Assembly: GCA_027943245.1 (NCBI GenBank)
Contig: JANDJZ010000320.1
Location: forward strand, 1 to 50,613
From: Acanthamoeba sp. SK_2022b
Taxonomy: Eukaryota > Discosea > Longamoebia > Acanthamoebidae
DNA: 50,613 nucleotides
Direction of reading: 5' to 3'
A program made the position numbers and the translations under genes. The first letter of the stretch is position 1, and the number at the start of each line of letters is the position of its first letter. The notes below the pieces were generated by a model. It did not search any database and was not told the DNA's origin. It saw only the letters and a list, made by a program, of their open reading frames with translations. Shown here piece after piece: positions 1-18,495 of the stretch.

Positions 1-1360
1 GGTCATGAGGCTTGGGCAGATCAACTGGAACTTAGAACCACCTCTATTATCAAATGAGAGGTCCAGTCATTTTAAAATTGATTTTGATTTCAAGATTTAG
101 CTCCTCAAAATAGGTTTTAACTCCAAATCTCCCATTTTGTAAAGATAAAATTACTTTTGGTGAAAAATGCTAACTCATTTTTTGGGCAAATCCAAAGATA
201 ATAAGTGATTTTTATTTTAATGTTGTAATCCCATCCATGGACTTGGGTGACAACACAGCCTTGCCAATTCAAGCTTTACTCCCAAGCCTGTCATGTACAC
301 ATACATGATGGCAGAGCAGAGAAATGCCAAAAAGACCACCAACATCACCTGCCCACACATGACCAGATGGCAGGCATTTTTTTGTGCAGGAGCTATACCA
401 TCAGCATGGTTCATGTATGCATGCAAAAAGATGTGTTGACTTTACACAGCATCCACTGGGTGGCGCAGTATGATTTGACATGGTGCATCTGTTCTTGGTC
501 TTTCTTGGCTTAGCACCCAAGGGCCAGTATGCATGAAGTTGCCTGCTTTACCTTCACCTCCTCAACCATTGGCAGGAAGAAGGCCTCTCTGTCCAGCTCC
601 ATCTTTTCTTTCAATGAGGAGGTGGAAGAGGTTACATTTGCCCAGCTGGCCAGAACAGTACTTGGTGACACAGACCAGTCTTCCTTGGCCAAACTGCAGG
701 AGGCTTACAAGGCCCAGCTGACTCACACAGTGACTTGGAGGACTTCCCACAGCAGCTACTAGCCATGAAAGAGCATCTACAGGTTGTAGTTGCACAGATC
801 ACCTATGGATTGTAGCACCCTTACAAAAAGCTTGGTACCTGCTTACTTCCCTTTAGATTGCACCATTGCCTCATCTGCCTTGACAGCTAACTCACTTCTG
901 GCCCAGCCGGGAAGGGAGCAAAGAGTTTCAAACAGCAAAGTGTTGCTCAGCTTGCCCAAGACTTACACTTTGACAAAGCAATGCCAACCAAAGTTCAGAG
1001 CTTCTTTTGAGCCTGCCCTAAAAATGGTCAACACGTTTCTAACTTAGTGGCTTCTTGTTCTTCCAAGAGTCAGCAGCCAGCACCCAACTACTGCTCCTCT
1101 TCTCCTGCCTGCTCGTGGCTTCGGCCCTGGCACAGGGCCCTCGCAGTAACTCTGGTGGTCCCCCATCTGGCAGCTTTTCCAATGCAGGCAATCGTCCTGG
1201 CAACTCTGTCCATCCCAATAAAATAAAACATGACTGTACCCCATCATAAATTTTTGTTTGTGTGTGACTGAGGACGATGGTAAACAATTGTGTGTGGTTG
1301 TTCAGTGGTGAAGGTTTAAGCCTTTTTAATGCTTTAGGAGCAACAGTTATGTACTCCAAC
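1..1360. other. AT-richer block with decayed coding, no gene assigned
   Basis: This stretch is clearly lower in GC than the gene-dense part that follows. Short open frames on the plus strand, for example 529-762 and 790-1047, read like protein but are broken by stops every 50-90 codons. I cannot join them into an intact gene and I recognise no domain. Together with the transposase-like fragment just downstream, the most economical reading is one old, decayed mobile element or retro-sequence, but that is inference. I see no tRNA and no long terminal repeat here. Confidence 0.35.
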
Positions 1361-1362
1361 TG

Positions 1363-2123
1363 CTAGCCAGAACAGGTCTGCTGTTCTTTGCCATCAGCAA
1401 AGGGACCCTTCAGGGCTTCAAAGGACTCCTTCATGCATGAGAATGGGCCTTCAACTTGTGCATGGGTGGAGTGGATGAGCTTGTTGTCTTGCTTCTCTTG
1501 CTCTGTGAGCTGTTGAGTGCCTTCCATGGTGTCTGGATCGCCAGCATGCTGAGTGGTTGGGACAATGAATTTGACACCAACCAAGCTCAATGGTGTCTCA
1601 CTCACCAGGAGGGATCCTTATGTGACATCTTTGCCTTCCCATTGAGCTGGTAGTCTGTGGAGTCCACCCAGAGACAGACATCTTCCACCACACTGGTGAA
1701 GTGGTGGTGCTGAGCTGTGCGCTTCCACTTGCCAACAGTGCCAAGAGGAGTCTTGGATTTCCCCCATGCCTTGAACTGCCAATGAAGGAGGTGGACATTG
1801 TGGTGAACAGTACGCCCTCCACACCTCATCAGCCCCTTGACACACTCAAAAAGCTGGTCAGCCACATGCATAGAGGTCCTTGTAGAGGGTGATCTGGACC
1901 CACTGGCAGAGGAAGTGGTGACCCCAATGTTGACCCCAAAGAGGTGGATTCTTGTCCTTGACAAAGGCAAGGATGTTGTTGAAGGTGGCAGAGGTGAGCT
2001 GGCGCTCGATGGCCTGGTGAGGTCTGGCGCAGAGAGAGTCATTGTAATACTGTCCTGCTCAGCCCTGCCTACTTTTATCACAAAAAATTTCTGGGCGAAA
2101 AGTCGACGACGGGGTACGGTCAT
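1363..2123 (-). pseudogene. Probable DDE-type transposase relic
   Basis: Two minus-strand open pieces lie in the order expected for a transposase. The first (2123-1602) ends in VCLWVDSTDYQLNGK...SHKDPSW, resembling the segment around the first catalytic Asp of DDE-type transposases, where an Asp-Ser/Gly-Thr stretch is followed by a Ser-x-Lys-x-Pro-x-Trp motif. The second (1605-1363) holds HAQVEGPFSCMKESFEALKGPF, resembling the C-terminal Arg-Val-Glu-x-x-Phe-x-x-x-Lys region after the catalytic Glu. The middle of the domain is missing or out of frame. A donor-like GTGAGTGAG follows the first piece, so an intron is possible. The family call rests on remembered motif shape only, and no terminal inverted repeats were found. 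Confidence 0.4.
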
Positions 2124-2255
2124 GTTTTATTAGGACGGACGGAACAATCCATAGCACCAACACTCGTCTTGTTAAGGACATAGACAAAATAAAATGCAGT
2201 GCTTTGGAATACGATACGCAGCTCGGTAGATGCAAAGGACTTCATTTCCTTTGCT

Positions 2256-4931
2256 TCACGCGGCTAGAGAGAAGCATAGCACGGCGTAGGCGTAGAGCGG
2301 GAGCGCCAGGTTGTCGATCTGCGTGGTGAAGGCCTCCAACAGGCAGCCACAGGTCACCGCCCACGCGAACCCGAGCCACTGCAGAGAGAGAGAGAGAGAG
2401 AGAAGAGCGACGCTTTCCTGTGAGCCAACAGGACAGGAAGGGCAGGACGGAGTTAGAGGGCCCAGGACTCACCTGCGCAAAGGAAAGGCTGACAAAGGGG
2501 TAGAGCAGCGAGAGCAGCACGCCGGCCAGAAGCACCACCGCCACAGCCGCCATGGTGCCTATAGTAACAGGAGCGGCGAGTGGTTGTAGAAGAGCAGAAG
2601 CAGGAAGAGGAAAAAGAAGAAGGGTGAGCAGCCCGGAGGTCACTGCGAATAGAGGGGAAGGGGCCCCGACGGACCTTCGACGGTCTTCTTGGTGTGGGGC
2701 CACTTGATGCGACCGAGGTACATCCCCGCCAGCGAAGCGAACGAGTCGCCCAGACCCACCAGCAGCACGCCCAGATAAGGCAACAGGAAGTGCACATCTT
2801 AACACAAGAAAAGAGGGGTGGCGGTTAACCGTCAGCATTTCTAAACCAAGAATGTGTGTGCGTGTGTGTGTAGGGTTAAGAATTTGAGGCTGTTGGTTAC
2901 CTTCGCTGGGGTTGGCGGGGCTGTAGAGCCAAACGGGCGCGGCGCAACCGACCAGGAGGTAGAGGTGGGTGAGGATGAGCGAGCCGACGTCTCGTTCGTC
3001 GATGAAGGTGCGCATGAAGCTGTCGATCTTATCACCTGTACGACAAGCCGCGTGAGGCGCGCGTGAGCGGTCGACACACCAGTAGGTGCTCAAATGAGCG
3101 CGCGCGTGAAGAGAATAGGTACCCAGTGGAGCGATCTTGCCCAAGCGCAGGTACTCGACGAAGATCAGACCAGCTAGCGCCACGCCAAAGCTCAGCTTCA
3201 TGAATTGCGGCTGCACGTAGGCGAAGGAGGGAAGAGGGGGGGGGGCTTCGTCAGCAGTCAGGCCTCTTCGAGGAGAGGACAGGATCTGGGCTAGGTACCT
3301 CGAGGAGGATGGCAGGGATGAAGAGGAGCAGGGACAGAGCGTGGAAGTACTTGCGCACGAGGATGTTTGGAATCGAGGGCCACAGGAGCTTGAGCTTCTC
3401 GATGAGCGCCAGGCAGCCGCCGAGCGCGCCCACCCAAAAGACGCACATGAACATGCGTGTCTGTTCGCCAAACACGAAGCGCAGCGTCCTGTACGAATCG
3501 TAAACAGAGGAACGCGGTTAAGAGCAGCAGACGAGAAGCGGAGAGGACAGCGAGGGGCCAACAAACCAGATGATCGGTTCTCGTCCGTTGATCATGTAGG
3601 AGAGCCAGGGGTGGATGAAGAGCACAACGATGCCAAGGGTGCCGGCGTAGAACCCGATGGCAAGCTGCCAGCCTGCCGGGCATAGTGAGATCAAACGGGC
3701 GATCATCATCAGTCTCTGTGGGCGCATTTCGCGAGGAGGGTCGGTGTGGACAGAGAAAGGGCGGCCATTACCTTTGTCGAGGCCAGATGTCTTGGCCTTG
3801 GAATAGAGGAAGGCATCGCGTTCCCGCGAGAAGTGCGCGCTCTTCCGAATGGTGGAGAAGAGCACGGTGCCGCACAACAGGATGCCCGGTATGAGGCCCG
3901 TGAGGAACATCTGCACCTCGTCTCGAGGCTGCGACAAATATGACGCCATATCAAGCTGCGGGGTGGGTTGCCGAGAGGTTAGCATAATTAGAGTTGAAGA
4001 GCTAAGAAGAAGTGAGCTCTAGAGAGGCCACATGGGGCACACTGGTGGAGGAGGGTCGTACTTGGAGAAAGGCGAGGGTATAATACAAAGCATCGAATAC
4101 GAATAGGGAGAAGGCCTGCGCAAGCACCGCCGCTTCGCCAAAGGTGAAGCATCGCGGGAAGTGCGCGAGCGTGGCCCACAGCGTCAAGCAGAAGAGGACG
4201 AGCGGAGGCGCAACGGTGAGCCATCCGATTTCTGTTGGTTCGGTCGAGTAGCGGTTAAGAGCGCATCGCACGGGAATGTCAACTAACCCAGAGAGATAAC
4301 AAGACAAGAGCAACAGCAAGGTGCGGGAAAGGATGGGAGGGTACCGGAGAGGAGAGAGGTGAGGAGGTAGGGAAGGGTGCAGGCTGCACCTAGGGCAGCG
4401 AGCAAGGCGACGTTGAGGTGGGCCAACGCCCCGTACACGATGGCGCATACGCCACATGACAAGCTGAGCCACAAGTAGAGCTGGTAGTACTCGACGTCTA
4501 GCGTACAGCAGCAGCGAAGCCACGGAACGTGGAATCGTGAGTGCAGAACGAGGGGTGGCGCCGTAGCGCCAGTGAGACGAGTAGCGACGTACTCGACGGC
4601 TCTTGGGCTCGTGTGGAAGAGGCGAGGTGCAGCTTTGCCGCGAGGACAAAGGGGCCAAGGAGAAGGCCTAAGAGTGCGCCGCTTCGGCTGTGTCCGTCCT
4701 TTCTGCGGGCAGTAAGTGAGCAGTTGAACGATCTCAATGAGGGGATACCAAAGCTTACCGTAGTTTCAGCTTTGATTTTGAAGATTCGGTTAAAAAGGGA
4801 AAATTGATGAAGGCTGCCGCAAGGGTGAAGAGAACCATGAAAGCTGATTCTCGCACGAATCCATCATTGCACCCCAGCTGGTACGCAATTTGCCCCGCGT
4901 TGAGAAAAAGCAATCCAAACTCGGAGCGCAT
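2256..4931 (-). CDS. DOLK: Dolichol kinase (DOLK/Sec59 family), multi-exon
   Basis: Integral ER membrane enzyme that phosphorylates dolichol with CTP to make dolichyl phosphate, the lipid carrier for N-glycosylation, O-mannosylation and GPI anchors. The minus-strand frame starts at Met 4931 ([13 protein letters not shown]...) and contains many hydrophobic segments. Diagnostic family motifs are visible: [19 protein letters not shown] near 3340-3290, a [28 protein letters not shown] segment across about 2770-2680, where the CTP-binding loop lies, and the terminal [19 protein letters not shown] before the stop at 2256-2258. Introns start GTACG or GTGCG. I did not fix every exon border, so the exact length is open. 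The C-terminal half is secure; exon order in 3100-4700 is less so. Confidence 0.85.
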
Positions 4932-5124
4932 TTTCTGCTCGTGTTTGTATTGATGGCTGTCGCAGGGGGCTATTCACATCAATGGCCCTCCGCATCCATT
5001 CAAGTAGTAGGCTTGTTCGGATTGTATCTCTCTTTGTACGAAATTTCGATTGTACAATGCCCAGCTTTTTGCCGGCCCATTTTACAGCCGCCTTCTTAAG
5101 GTGTTGTGCCAGGCTTCTGGGCCT

Positions 5125-11723
<6,599 letters not shown>

Positions 11724-12445
11724 GTCGCAGGCGCGAGGTTGCGTGCGCACCTACCCAGATTTGTGGGCACAGCGATTAATTGCAACGCAAAAACTCGCAC
11801 ACAAGCCAGGATCTCGTCTCTCGCGGTCGCTTTGGCGCGCTTCTCCGCTTTGTTGTCTGGCTCCTCTTTTTGTGTCCATTTTCCAGTTCTTTGAAATAGA
11901 GCCAATCGAAAATCAAAATGAAAGTATGAATGAAATCGAGTTTCTCCACTTGCTGCCCACCGATGGTGTTGCGAATGATACAGAAGCCTCGAACACCACG
12001 CGTGCTGAATCAGCTCACGGCCATAAAGATGATGGATGGACAGGGGCGACAGTGGTGCCGCAGGTGGCGTTCAGCTGGGATCGCCAAATTTTAGAGCGAG
12101 GAAAGGTGCAGGAGAAGACCGGAAAACTCGGGTAAAGTCTGCACCTTGCTTGGTGTGCCTGCGCTCGCCACTGCGCCAGGGTGCACCCCAATGAGCTGCG
12201 CTTCGCTCCTCTTTTACTCAATTCCCTGCGAGCACCACGTACTCTCGCACCACTCCCGGTGCAGTGCAAGACAAAGCCCACGTTCTGCTTCCACCACTCT
12301 ACGCCACACATCGAGAAAGGACGAGAGATTTCTTCCCACACCGCGTGCACTCTATATTCGTACTCCCTTCTCTCTCTCTCTCTGCTCGCTCCGCTTAAAT
12401 ATACACGTCTGAGAACGATCGACCGGTATATTCAACCACCCTACG
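11724..12445. promoter_or_regulatory. Divergent intergenic region, ATAD2-like and F-box gene
   Basis: About 720 bases separate two divergently transcribed genes, so both 5' regions must lie here. A plus-strand frame from Met 11926 to 12135 (69 codons, ending in GKVQEKTGKLG) is open but has no recognisable domain and no intron; I do not call it a gene. A CT-rich run at about 12365-12390 lies just upstream of the F-box start codon. No clear TATA box was identified. Confidence 0.5.
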
Positions 12446-14583
12446 ATGCAAGGCCAAGAAAAGCAGCTGCACGCCTTGCTTGAGCGATTCGACAAACGCG
12501 AGGAGAAGCTGCTCGACACACTCCCGCTCGCCAAAGATGAGCGGAAGAAGCTGGACAAGGAGCTAAGATACCTCCGAGAGGTCCGTGACCAACGCATCGA
12601 CAAACTCCTGCACGAACCGGTGACCACCAGCGCCTCCTCGCCGGTGGCCATGGACACCGCCGAACCACGCAAGCGCAAGCGCCGTGCCTCGACCATCGAC
12701 CGCAACAGCTCTAAGGGCAAGCGACGAGAGACTGGCAATGCCACCTACGACCTCCCACCAGAGCTGTGGTGCCAAATCTTTTCCTTCCTCAGCCGCAAGC
12801 AGCTCCTTGCGGCTTCGCTTGTCTCCACCTTCTGGCGGTACGTGTCTCCTACACCGTGCGTTGTGGAGTGTGTACTGCAGTAGTGCTGGTTGGTCGTGTA
12901 CATGCTCTTTCATGCCCCCGTGCGCACGCTCTCAACACTTGCTTTGGTTTCTCTCTCTTTAGGAGTCTGGCTCTGCATCAGTTCCAGCATGTAAACCTCA
13001 GCCTGGTCAAGTTCTCGCCTCCGGAGGAGATCTTTAGGAAGAAGTTCATCTTCGCTTGCAAGAATCTCCCCTCCCTGCGCTCGCTCAATCTCACCGGCTG
13101 GGGCAGCAAAGGGATCAAGGTACAGCGTTGTCGCAGCGTCTTACTACCACCACTTCCATCGTGTTTGCTGATCTCTAAGCGCGCCCTTTCTGCCACTTCA
13201 ATTGTATAGGACATCGGTAGCATGCTGGCCTATCTGCCAGCATCTTCGCTGTTCCACCTCTACCTCGACAACACACCCTTCCTTGAAGACAAATACCTTC
13301 CTCTGCTCCCGAGCTCGCTTCGCACGTTGTCGCTCTCGCACTGCAACATCTCGAGCCGCGGCCTCAAATACCTCTGCCTGCCGCATCCGATGCACGCCCC
13401 GACCTCTCCGCTGCTCTCCTCCGATTCGGACGAGGAGCTCGGATCCAATCACATCAGCTCGTCGATGGGGGTGGACGAACCGCCGCTCCCGGGCCAGTTG
13501 CCGCCCGCTCCCTTTCCGCAGCTTCAGACGCTCAACCTCTCCTACTGCCCGAACATCACCAACCACGGTCTCAAGTACCTGCAGGGCTTGACGTCGCTGA
13601 CCTCTCTCGACCTTTGCTCGCCGTCCTTCCGTGTAACGAGCGAGGGGCTCAAGTCGCTCCCGCCGTCGCTGCTATCGCTCGACATCTCGTACATGGACAA
13701 GCTGACTGACGAAGGCCTCAGGATCCTCAGCACGGTGTGCCCCGACCTGCAGGTGCTCAACATCTCCAAGTGCAACAAGGTCACCAACGACGGCATGCGC
13801 TTCCTGCCTGCCAAGCTCCGCACGATCTTCCTCTCGCACTGCTACAACATCACCGACGAGGGCATCGCGCACCTCGCCACGGCCGCGCCTGTTCTCGAGA
13901 ACTTCCACTTCTCCTACTCCTCGCTGACCGACCAAGGCGTCCGCCATCTGCCCCACTCGCTCAAGGCCGTCAACCTCTCCTTCTGCCCAAAGCTCACCAA
14001 CGAAGGCATGAAGCACCTGCCGCCGCAGCTGCACACTCTGCTCCTCTCCTACTCGTACAAGATCACCGACGAGGGCCTCCGGTCGCTGCCGTCCTCCATC
14101 ACCACGCTCAAGCTCTCCCGCTTCTTCGAGATCACCGACGAGGGTCTGCAGCACCTCCCCGCCTCGCTTCGGAGCCTGGACCTCTCCCTCTGCGACAGAG
14201 TGTCGGACAAAGGGATGTCCCACCTGCCGCCTACCCTCGTCGAGCTCAACCTCTCGCGATGCGATGGGATCACCAACGCGGGAGTCGGCCTGCTGCCCCG
14301 GTCGCTCGCCAGGCTCGACCTCTCGTTCGCGAAGCACATCACCGACGACTGCCTACGATCACTCCCCACGTCGCTCACGTCGCTCAACCTCTCCTCGTGT
14401 CCGGAGATCACCGGCGAGGCGCTGGCCGACCTGCCGCCTTCCCTCTCCCACCTCTTCCTCTCTCACTGCGAGAAGGTCACCGACAAGATCTTCTCCGCCC
14501 TCCCTCGCCCGCTCGAGACCCTCGACATCTCCTCGTGCAGCGGCGTTGTCGAGAAGTATCTCCTCGACAACTACGTCGCCTGA
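12446..14583 (+). CDS. F-box and leucine-rich-repeat protein
   Basis: Predicted substrate receptor of an SCF (Skp1-cullin-F-box) ubiquitin ligase. Three exons fit in phase: 12446-12837, 12963-13119 and 13210-14583, giving 640 residues. Residues 1-40 are charged and helical. A basic stretch RKRKRRAS near residue 75 could be a nuclear signal. The F-box follows at about residues 104-131 (LPPELWCQIFSFLSRKQLL...). The rest is a long, regular array of cysteine-containing-type LRRs of about 22-25 residues, each close to L-x-x-L-x-L-S-x-C-x-x-I-T-D-E-G, as in FBXL2/FBXL20, Grr1 and AMN1-like proteins. An acidic Ser/Asp insert (SSDSDEE) interrupts the array near 13425. The substrate cannot be predicted. 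It is divergent from the ATAD2-like gene. Confidence 0.85.
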
Positions 14584-14872
14584 ACCTCTCCCTCCTGCCA
14601 CTCCTACGACTGCTGCCGACTCTGTACATACGTCGCGATGTGTTGTCAACAAAACGTCTTCCCTGTATACACTGTAGTAAAGTGCATAGACCACACACAA
14701 CACCCGATCTACACAGCTTGTTCGTGGCCCATAGATCTAGAGTCGAGCTCAACCATAAGAACCGAGTTGCAGACAAAGGGGCAGCTCTGGGTGAGCTTGC
14801 GAAAGCCACGGGGGCTCCCCCAAGAATATCTATGGGACTGTGCAGGAAGAAGTACTAAGGAGGGATGCTGTT

Positions 14873-17143
14873 TCAGGATATGGCCTGCATGACCTTGTCG
14901 ATCGAGCGCAGGAGGTCCTGCTGCGTTCGGGCCGCTACGCCCGGGTCCAACGTCGCCAGGTAGTCCGCCACCTCGCGCGACTTGCCGTCCAAAATCAATT
15001 CCATCAGCTCCTGCGTAGTGGAGAAAGGCACGTTAGGATTACTGGACGAAGGTGAGATGCGGCTTCTCTCGTACCTCCATGGTCATTGCCTTGACCACCG
15101 GCTCGTCTACGTCATCTTCATCCGTCGAGTCCTCTTCCTCCGACGGCACGTCTTCCTCGGTCTCCGCCTCCACCGCGGGCCCCACCTCCGCCACCGGTGG
15201 TAAAGGACGCGGTCTCCGGGGCGCTAGAGCTACGCGCGGGGCTGCGACGATGGATCTGTCCAGTCTGTGTGACGCTCCCAGGAGGTTCACCGACTTGCGG
15301 ACCGGGACCTTTGAGTCGCCTGCCCCCGTAGTGGCAGTAGACTTGGCCAGCCATCCCGCCGAGTCGTTGCGATCATCACTGCAGCGAGCGTGCATGGATT
15401 AATGAAGGCAAGGCCTCAAGTAGAGAGCAGTGGTGATGATGCAGGTACTCCTGAGCCGGGGCAGTATCGCTGGTCGTGGCGGGGTCGGCATCCGTTTCGG
15501 TGTTCTCGCAGTCCTCGTCATCGTCGGAGCTGCTCGATTGCTTGGGTAAGAGCTCAAACTCGTTCTGCCCGCGTAGCATGTTGCCCTTGGCCAGCATGAG
15601 CGACCCTATCCTGATCTTCTTGTCAAAGTCTTGGTCGCGCCCCTGTTCGTAGGTAAGTTGGCGGCCAGTGAACACGGGGGAGGGAGGGCAAAACGGACCA
15701 GCGTCTCTGACATAGCGAGCAAGGAGGGCGCCAATACGTCTTCTGGTCGCAGCTCGGTGGCCGGTTCAACAACAGGCTCAACTAGTTTGGGTTCGGGGGC
15801 GGGATTGTGTTGGCCCTGCGGGTTCGAGAGGCAAAGGTCACTCAATAAGCCAGTCGGCCAGGGCCGGTCATGCTGAACAGCTGGAGAACGTACCTCGTTA
15901 AAGATGTGCTCGTATTCTTCTATCATGCCTCTCACCACGTTGTTCGATGCGGCGCAGTCCATGAGCGCCATGCCCACGTCTTCGTTGGGCGGTCGTAGGA
16001 TGTTGGGCGCGAAGACGATGGCTATATTGTTGGGCGTCATCTTGTTCTTGTCCGAGTGGAGCGACACCTTGTGCAACAGACCTTCGCACGAAATGGTTGT
16101 GTGGGCCTAGTGAGTCCGAGAGACCAGGCCAAGAGGGGTCAAGCCGAGGAGATGTACCCATGAGGCGATAGAGGATGAGCTTGTTGATCAAGGGAAGCAA
16201 GTCCACGACTCGTCGCGCGGCTTGTATGTAGTCAACTCCCCTATCTGTTGGAGAGAACGAGTTCAGAGGGCGATGAGTTTGCTCAGGCCGAGCAGAGGAA
16301 TGTGGGAGATCTTACCCATCACGGCGATCCAGCAGGGGTAGAGCTCGTAGGTGAGCAGTGGGTCCCTGGCCTCGCGGAAGAACAGCTTCAGCACTCCAGC
16401 CACCGCGTGAGGGTCGCTCACTTTGGACAAGTCCACCGGGTCGCCGCGTAGGTAGGCCGCCTTGAGGGACTTTACCTCGTTCACGGACCCCGATATCCGG
16501 AACAGGCCCTCTATCTTCAGTCGTTCTGTTGTTTGTGGCGGTAGAGTAGAACGAATGGCCACAGTTACAAAGAAAGGGTCAGGTCTGTAGTGGACACGAG
16601 AAAGATTGCTGCACGCCATACCCTCCTTTTCTAGATAGGTGACCGTCTCTTCGATAATAGTGGGAATCTTGCCACGGAATGAGTGTGTGGGCATATCGCG
16701 CTCAAAGTGACCTGGTGTCACGGCGGCCCTCCCCTTGTTCGTTCTCTTTTTGCTTGACCTCTTTCGCGCCTCCTTGGCCTGTTGCTTGGCGCGCACGCTG
16801 GCTGCACGCTTCTCCTGCTCCACCTTCTTCTTTTCTTCTTTTCTCTTTTTCTTGTCTGTGTCGTGCGTGTCCTCCTTGGAGATGCCACAACACCAACCCA
16901 CTTAAGGCACCGTTGGTTGTGGAAGGGGGAACAAGGGCTCACCTTCTTTCTGGCGGGCTCTGCGCCCTCCGCGATAGCAGCGTAGTGGATAGGGAACCAG
17001 CCCTCCCGCTTGCCATAGAAGCCATGGTAGTGCGTCCCCTCCTCGTTGATCTTCTCTACCGTGATGAACTGCCCCTTCTTGAACTTGAGCTCATTCTTTT
17101 CCTTGTGGGACTGCACGGCCTTGACCACGAATGGTTTCTCCAT
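14873..17143 (-). CDS. SH3 domain-RhoGAP protein
   Basis: Predicted GTPase-activating protein for Rho/Rac GTPases with an N-terminal SH3 domain for proline-rich partners. Nine exons fit in one frame (17143-16943, 16874-16622, 16525-16316, 16244-16158, 16081-15894, 15815-15699, 15642-15449, 15378-15075, 15010-14873), giving about 563 residues. SH3: residues 1-60, with ELKFKKGQFITV and GWFPIHY. A Lys/Glu/Arg-rich coiled linker follows. RhoGAP domain: IEGLFRISGSVNEV holds the catalytic arginine finger (Arg of FRISG), followed by LKLFFREARDPLLT and MTPNNIAIVFAPNILRP. The C-terminal third is acidic and probably disordered. The exon at 15815-15699 is the least certain; its donor was chosen because a later GT would leave a 33-base intron. 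Confidence 0.85.
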
Positions 17144-17370
17144 GTCTCTCCCTCTTCCACTCTTGCGCAAACGGCAAAGGGTCTTGTGCAACAAAAGGAC
17201 ACACCCGCCAAGTTTGGTATCTGCGGTTTTGGTTGCCAAGTCAAGGCCTCGCCGTCTTTGCTGGTTCCCGCCAACACCGCGCCGGAGCTCGGGAGATTTA
17301 AGGCTCACATCTCGGACGTAACAAGTGGAAGGGGCGCCCGTTCATCACCTTCGAAACCAAGGGCACCAAA
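17144..17370. promoter_or_regulatory. Shared 5' region of RhoGAP and carrier genes
   Basis: Only 227 bases separate the divergent start codons at 17143 (minus) and 17371 (plus). Both promoters and 5' leaders must lie here or overlap the first exons. No TATA element or other known site is obvious. Confidence 0.45.
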
Positions 17371-18495
17371 ATGAGGTACTGCAACGCTGATCAGCAACGA
17401 TTTCTTCTCGCATCGCGGAAATCTTACCTAATTGTTGGCGGATGGAGTGACGGTGGGAACGGGCAAGATGCGGGACAGGCGTCGCGGGAGCGCTTGCGCC
17501 ATTTCCTTGCAGGAACACTGGCCGGAGCCGCAGGCGTGGTCGTAGGTCACCCCTTCGACACTGTCAAGGTCCGTTTTTATTTGAAAATATTCTCATAAAT
17601 AAAAATTAATTAATATGCATGAACAATATCTCAATATATAATGTTGTGCAGGTGAGGTTGCAGACGATGCCAGGAGCCTTTAAAGGGCCGCTGCAGTGCT
17701 TCGTGCAAACATTGCGACGAGAGGGCGTGCGCGGGCTCTACAAAGGGCTGTCGTCCCCACTCATGGGCGACTCGCTCACCAACTGCCTGGTGTTTGGCGT
17801 CTACGGTCTCACGCGACGAGCGCAGCTGGAGACCGACCAGACTGAGGAACACTTCCCCATGCTGAGCCTCACTCAGATCGGACTGGCTGGAGGGGCCGCC
17901 GGCTTGATCGGCGGCCTGATACAGTCGCCCGTGGAGCTCATCAAGATCAAGCTCCAGGTGCAGCTGCAGACCGGCGAAGCGCGGATCTACTCGGGACCCA
18001 TCGACTGCATCAAGAAGATCGTCAAGACCGGTGGGATCAAGGGCTTGACGCACGGCCTCGTCGCCACTTGGTGGCGGGACATACCCGGCTTCGCGGCCTA
18101 TTTTGTCGTCTACGAAGGATTGAGGAGGTACAGCATCGCATGTGCGCCGGCCAAGAGCGCACGCGCTGGTGTTCACGTTGTGGTGACGTGGCTTCAGGCG
18201 TTGGGCAGACGACCCACTTCGACCAGACGACGTATCCCCCGTGAAGCAGCTGGTGGCGGGCGGCTTGGGTGGCATAGCAGCCTGGGGCATCTCGTATCCC
18301 ATCGACGTGATCAAGTCCCGCCTGCAGACCTCCCCCGAATACAAGGGCATGTGGGACTGCGCGGTGAAGAGCTACAGAGCCGACGGCCATCGGGTATTCT
18401 TCACCGGCCTGGGCACCACCGTGGTGCGCTCGTTCCCCGTGAACGCAGTCATCTTCCTCGTGTACGAAGTGCTCATCAAGGCCATTCCTGCCTGA
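17371..18495 (+). CDS. Mitochondrial carrier (SLC25A29/A20/A45-like)
   Basis: Inner-membrane solute carrier with three repeats of about 100 residues. Exons 17371-17568, 17652-18127 and 18198-18495 are in phase and give 323 residues. Carrier signatures P-x-[DE]-x-[IV]-[KR] occur in all three repeats: HPFDTVKVRLQ, SPVELIKIKLQ and YPIDVIKSRLQ. The first repeat (HFLAGTLAGAAGVVVGHPFDTVKV, then GLYKGLSSPLMGDS) most resembles the carnitine/acylcarnitine and basic-amino-acid carriers. Substrate is inferred only to that subgroup. The third exon is certain only in one frame (GRWADDPLRP...VKQLVAGG), which fixed the acceptor at 18197. The N-terminus carries about 45 residues before the first helix. AATAAA-like sequence follows the stop. 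Confidence 0.88.

Noticed and set aside
2242..3564. Minus-strand open frame of 440 codons
   Set aside because: It runs through exons and introns of the dolichol kinase in mixed frames; only part of it follows the conserved family sequence.
11926..12135. A 69-codon frame upstream of the F-box gene
   Set aside because: No domain, no conservation evidence, and it lies in the shared promoter region.
13672..14858. Long frames on both strands opposite or shifted to the LRR exon
   Set aside because: The regular 69-75 base repeats and high GC keep shadow frames open; the LRR frame has the conserved motif.
15642..15675. A 33-base intron in the RhoGAP gene
   Set aside because: Too short; the earlier donor GTCCGT gives about 56 bases and keeps phase.
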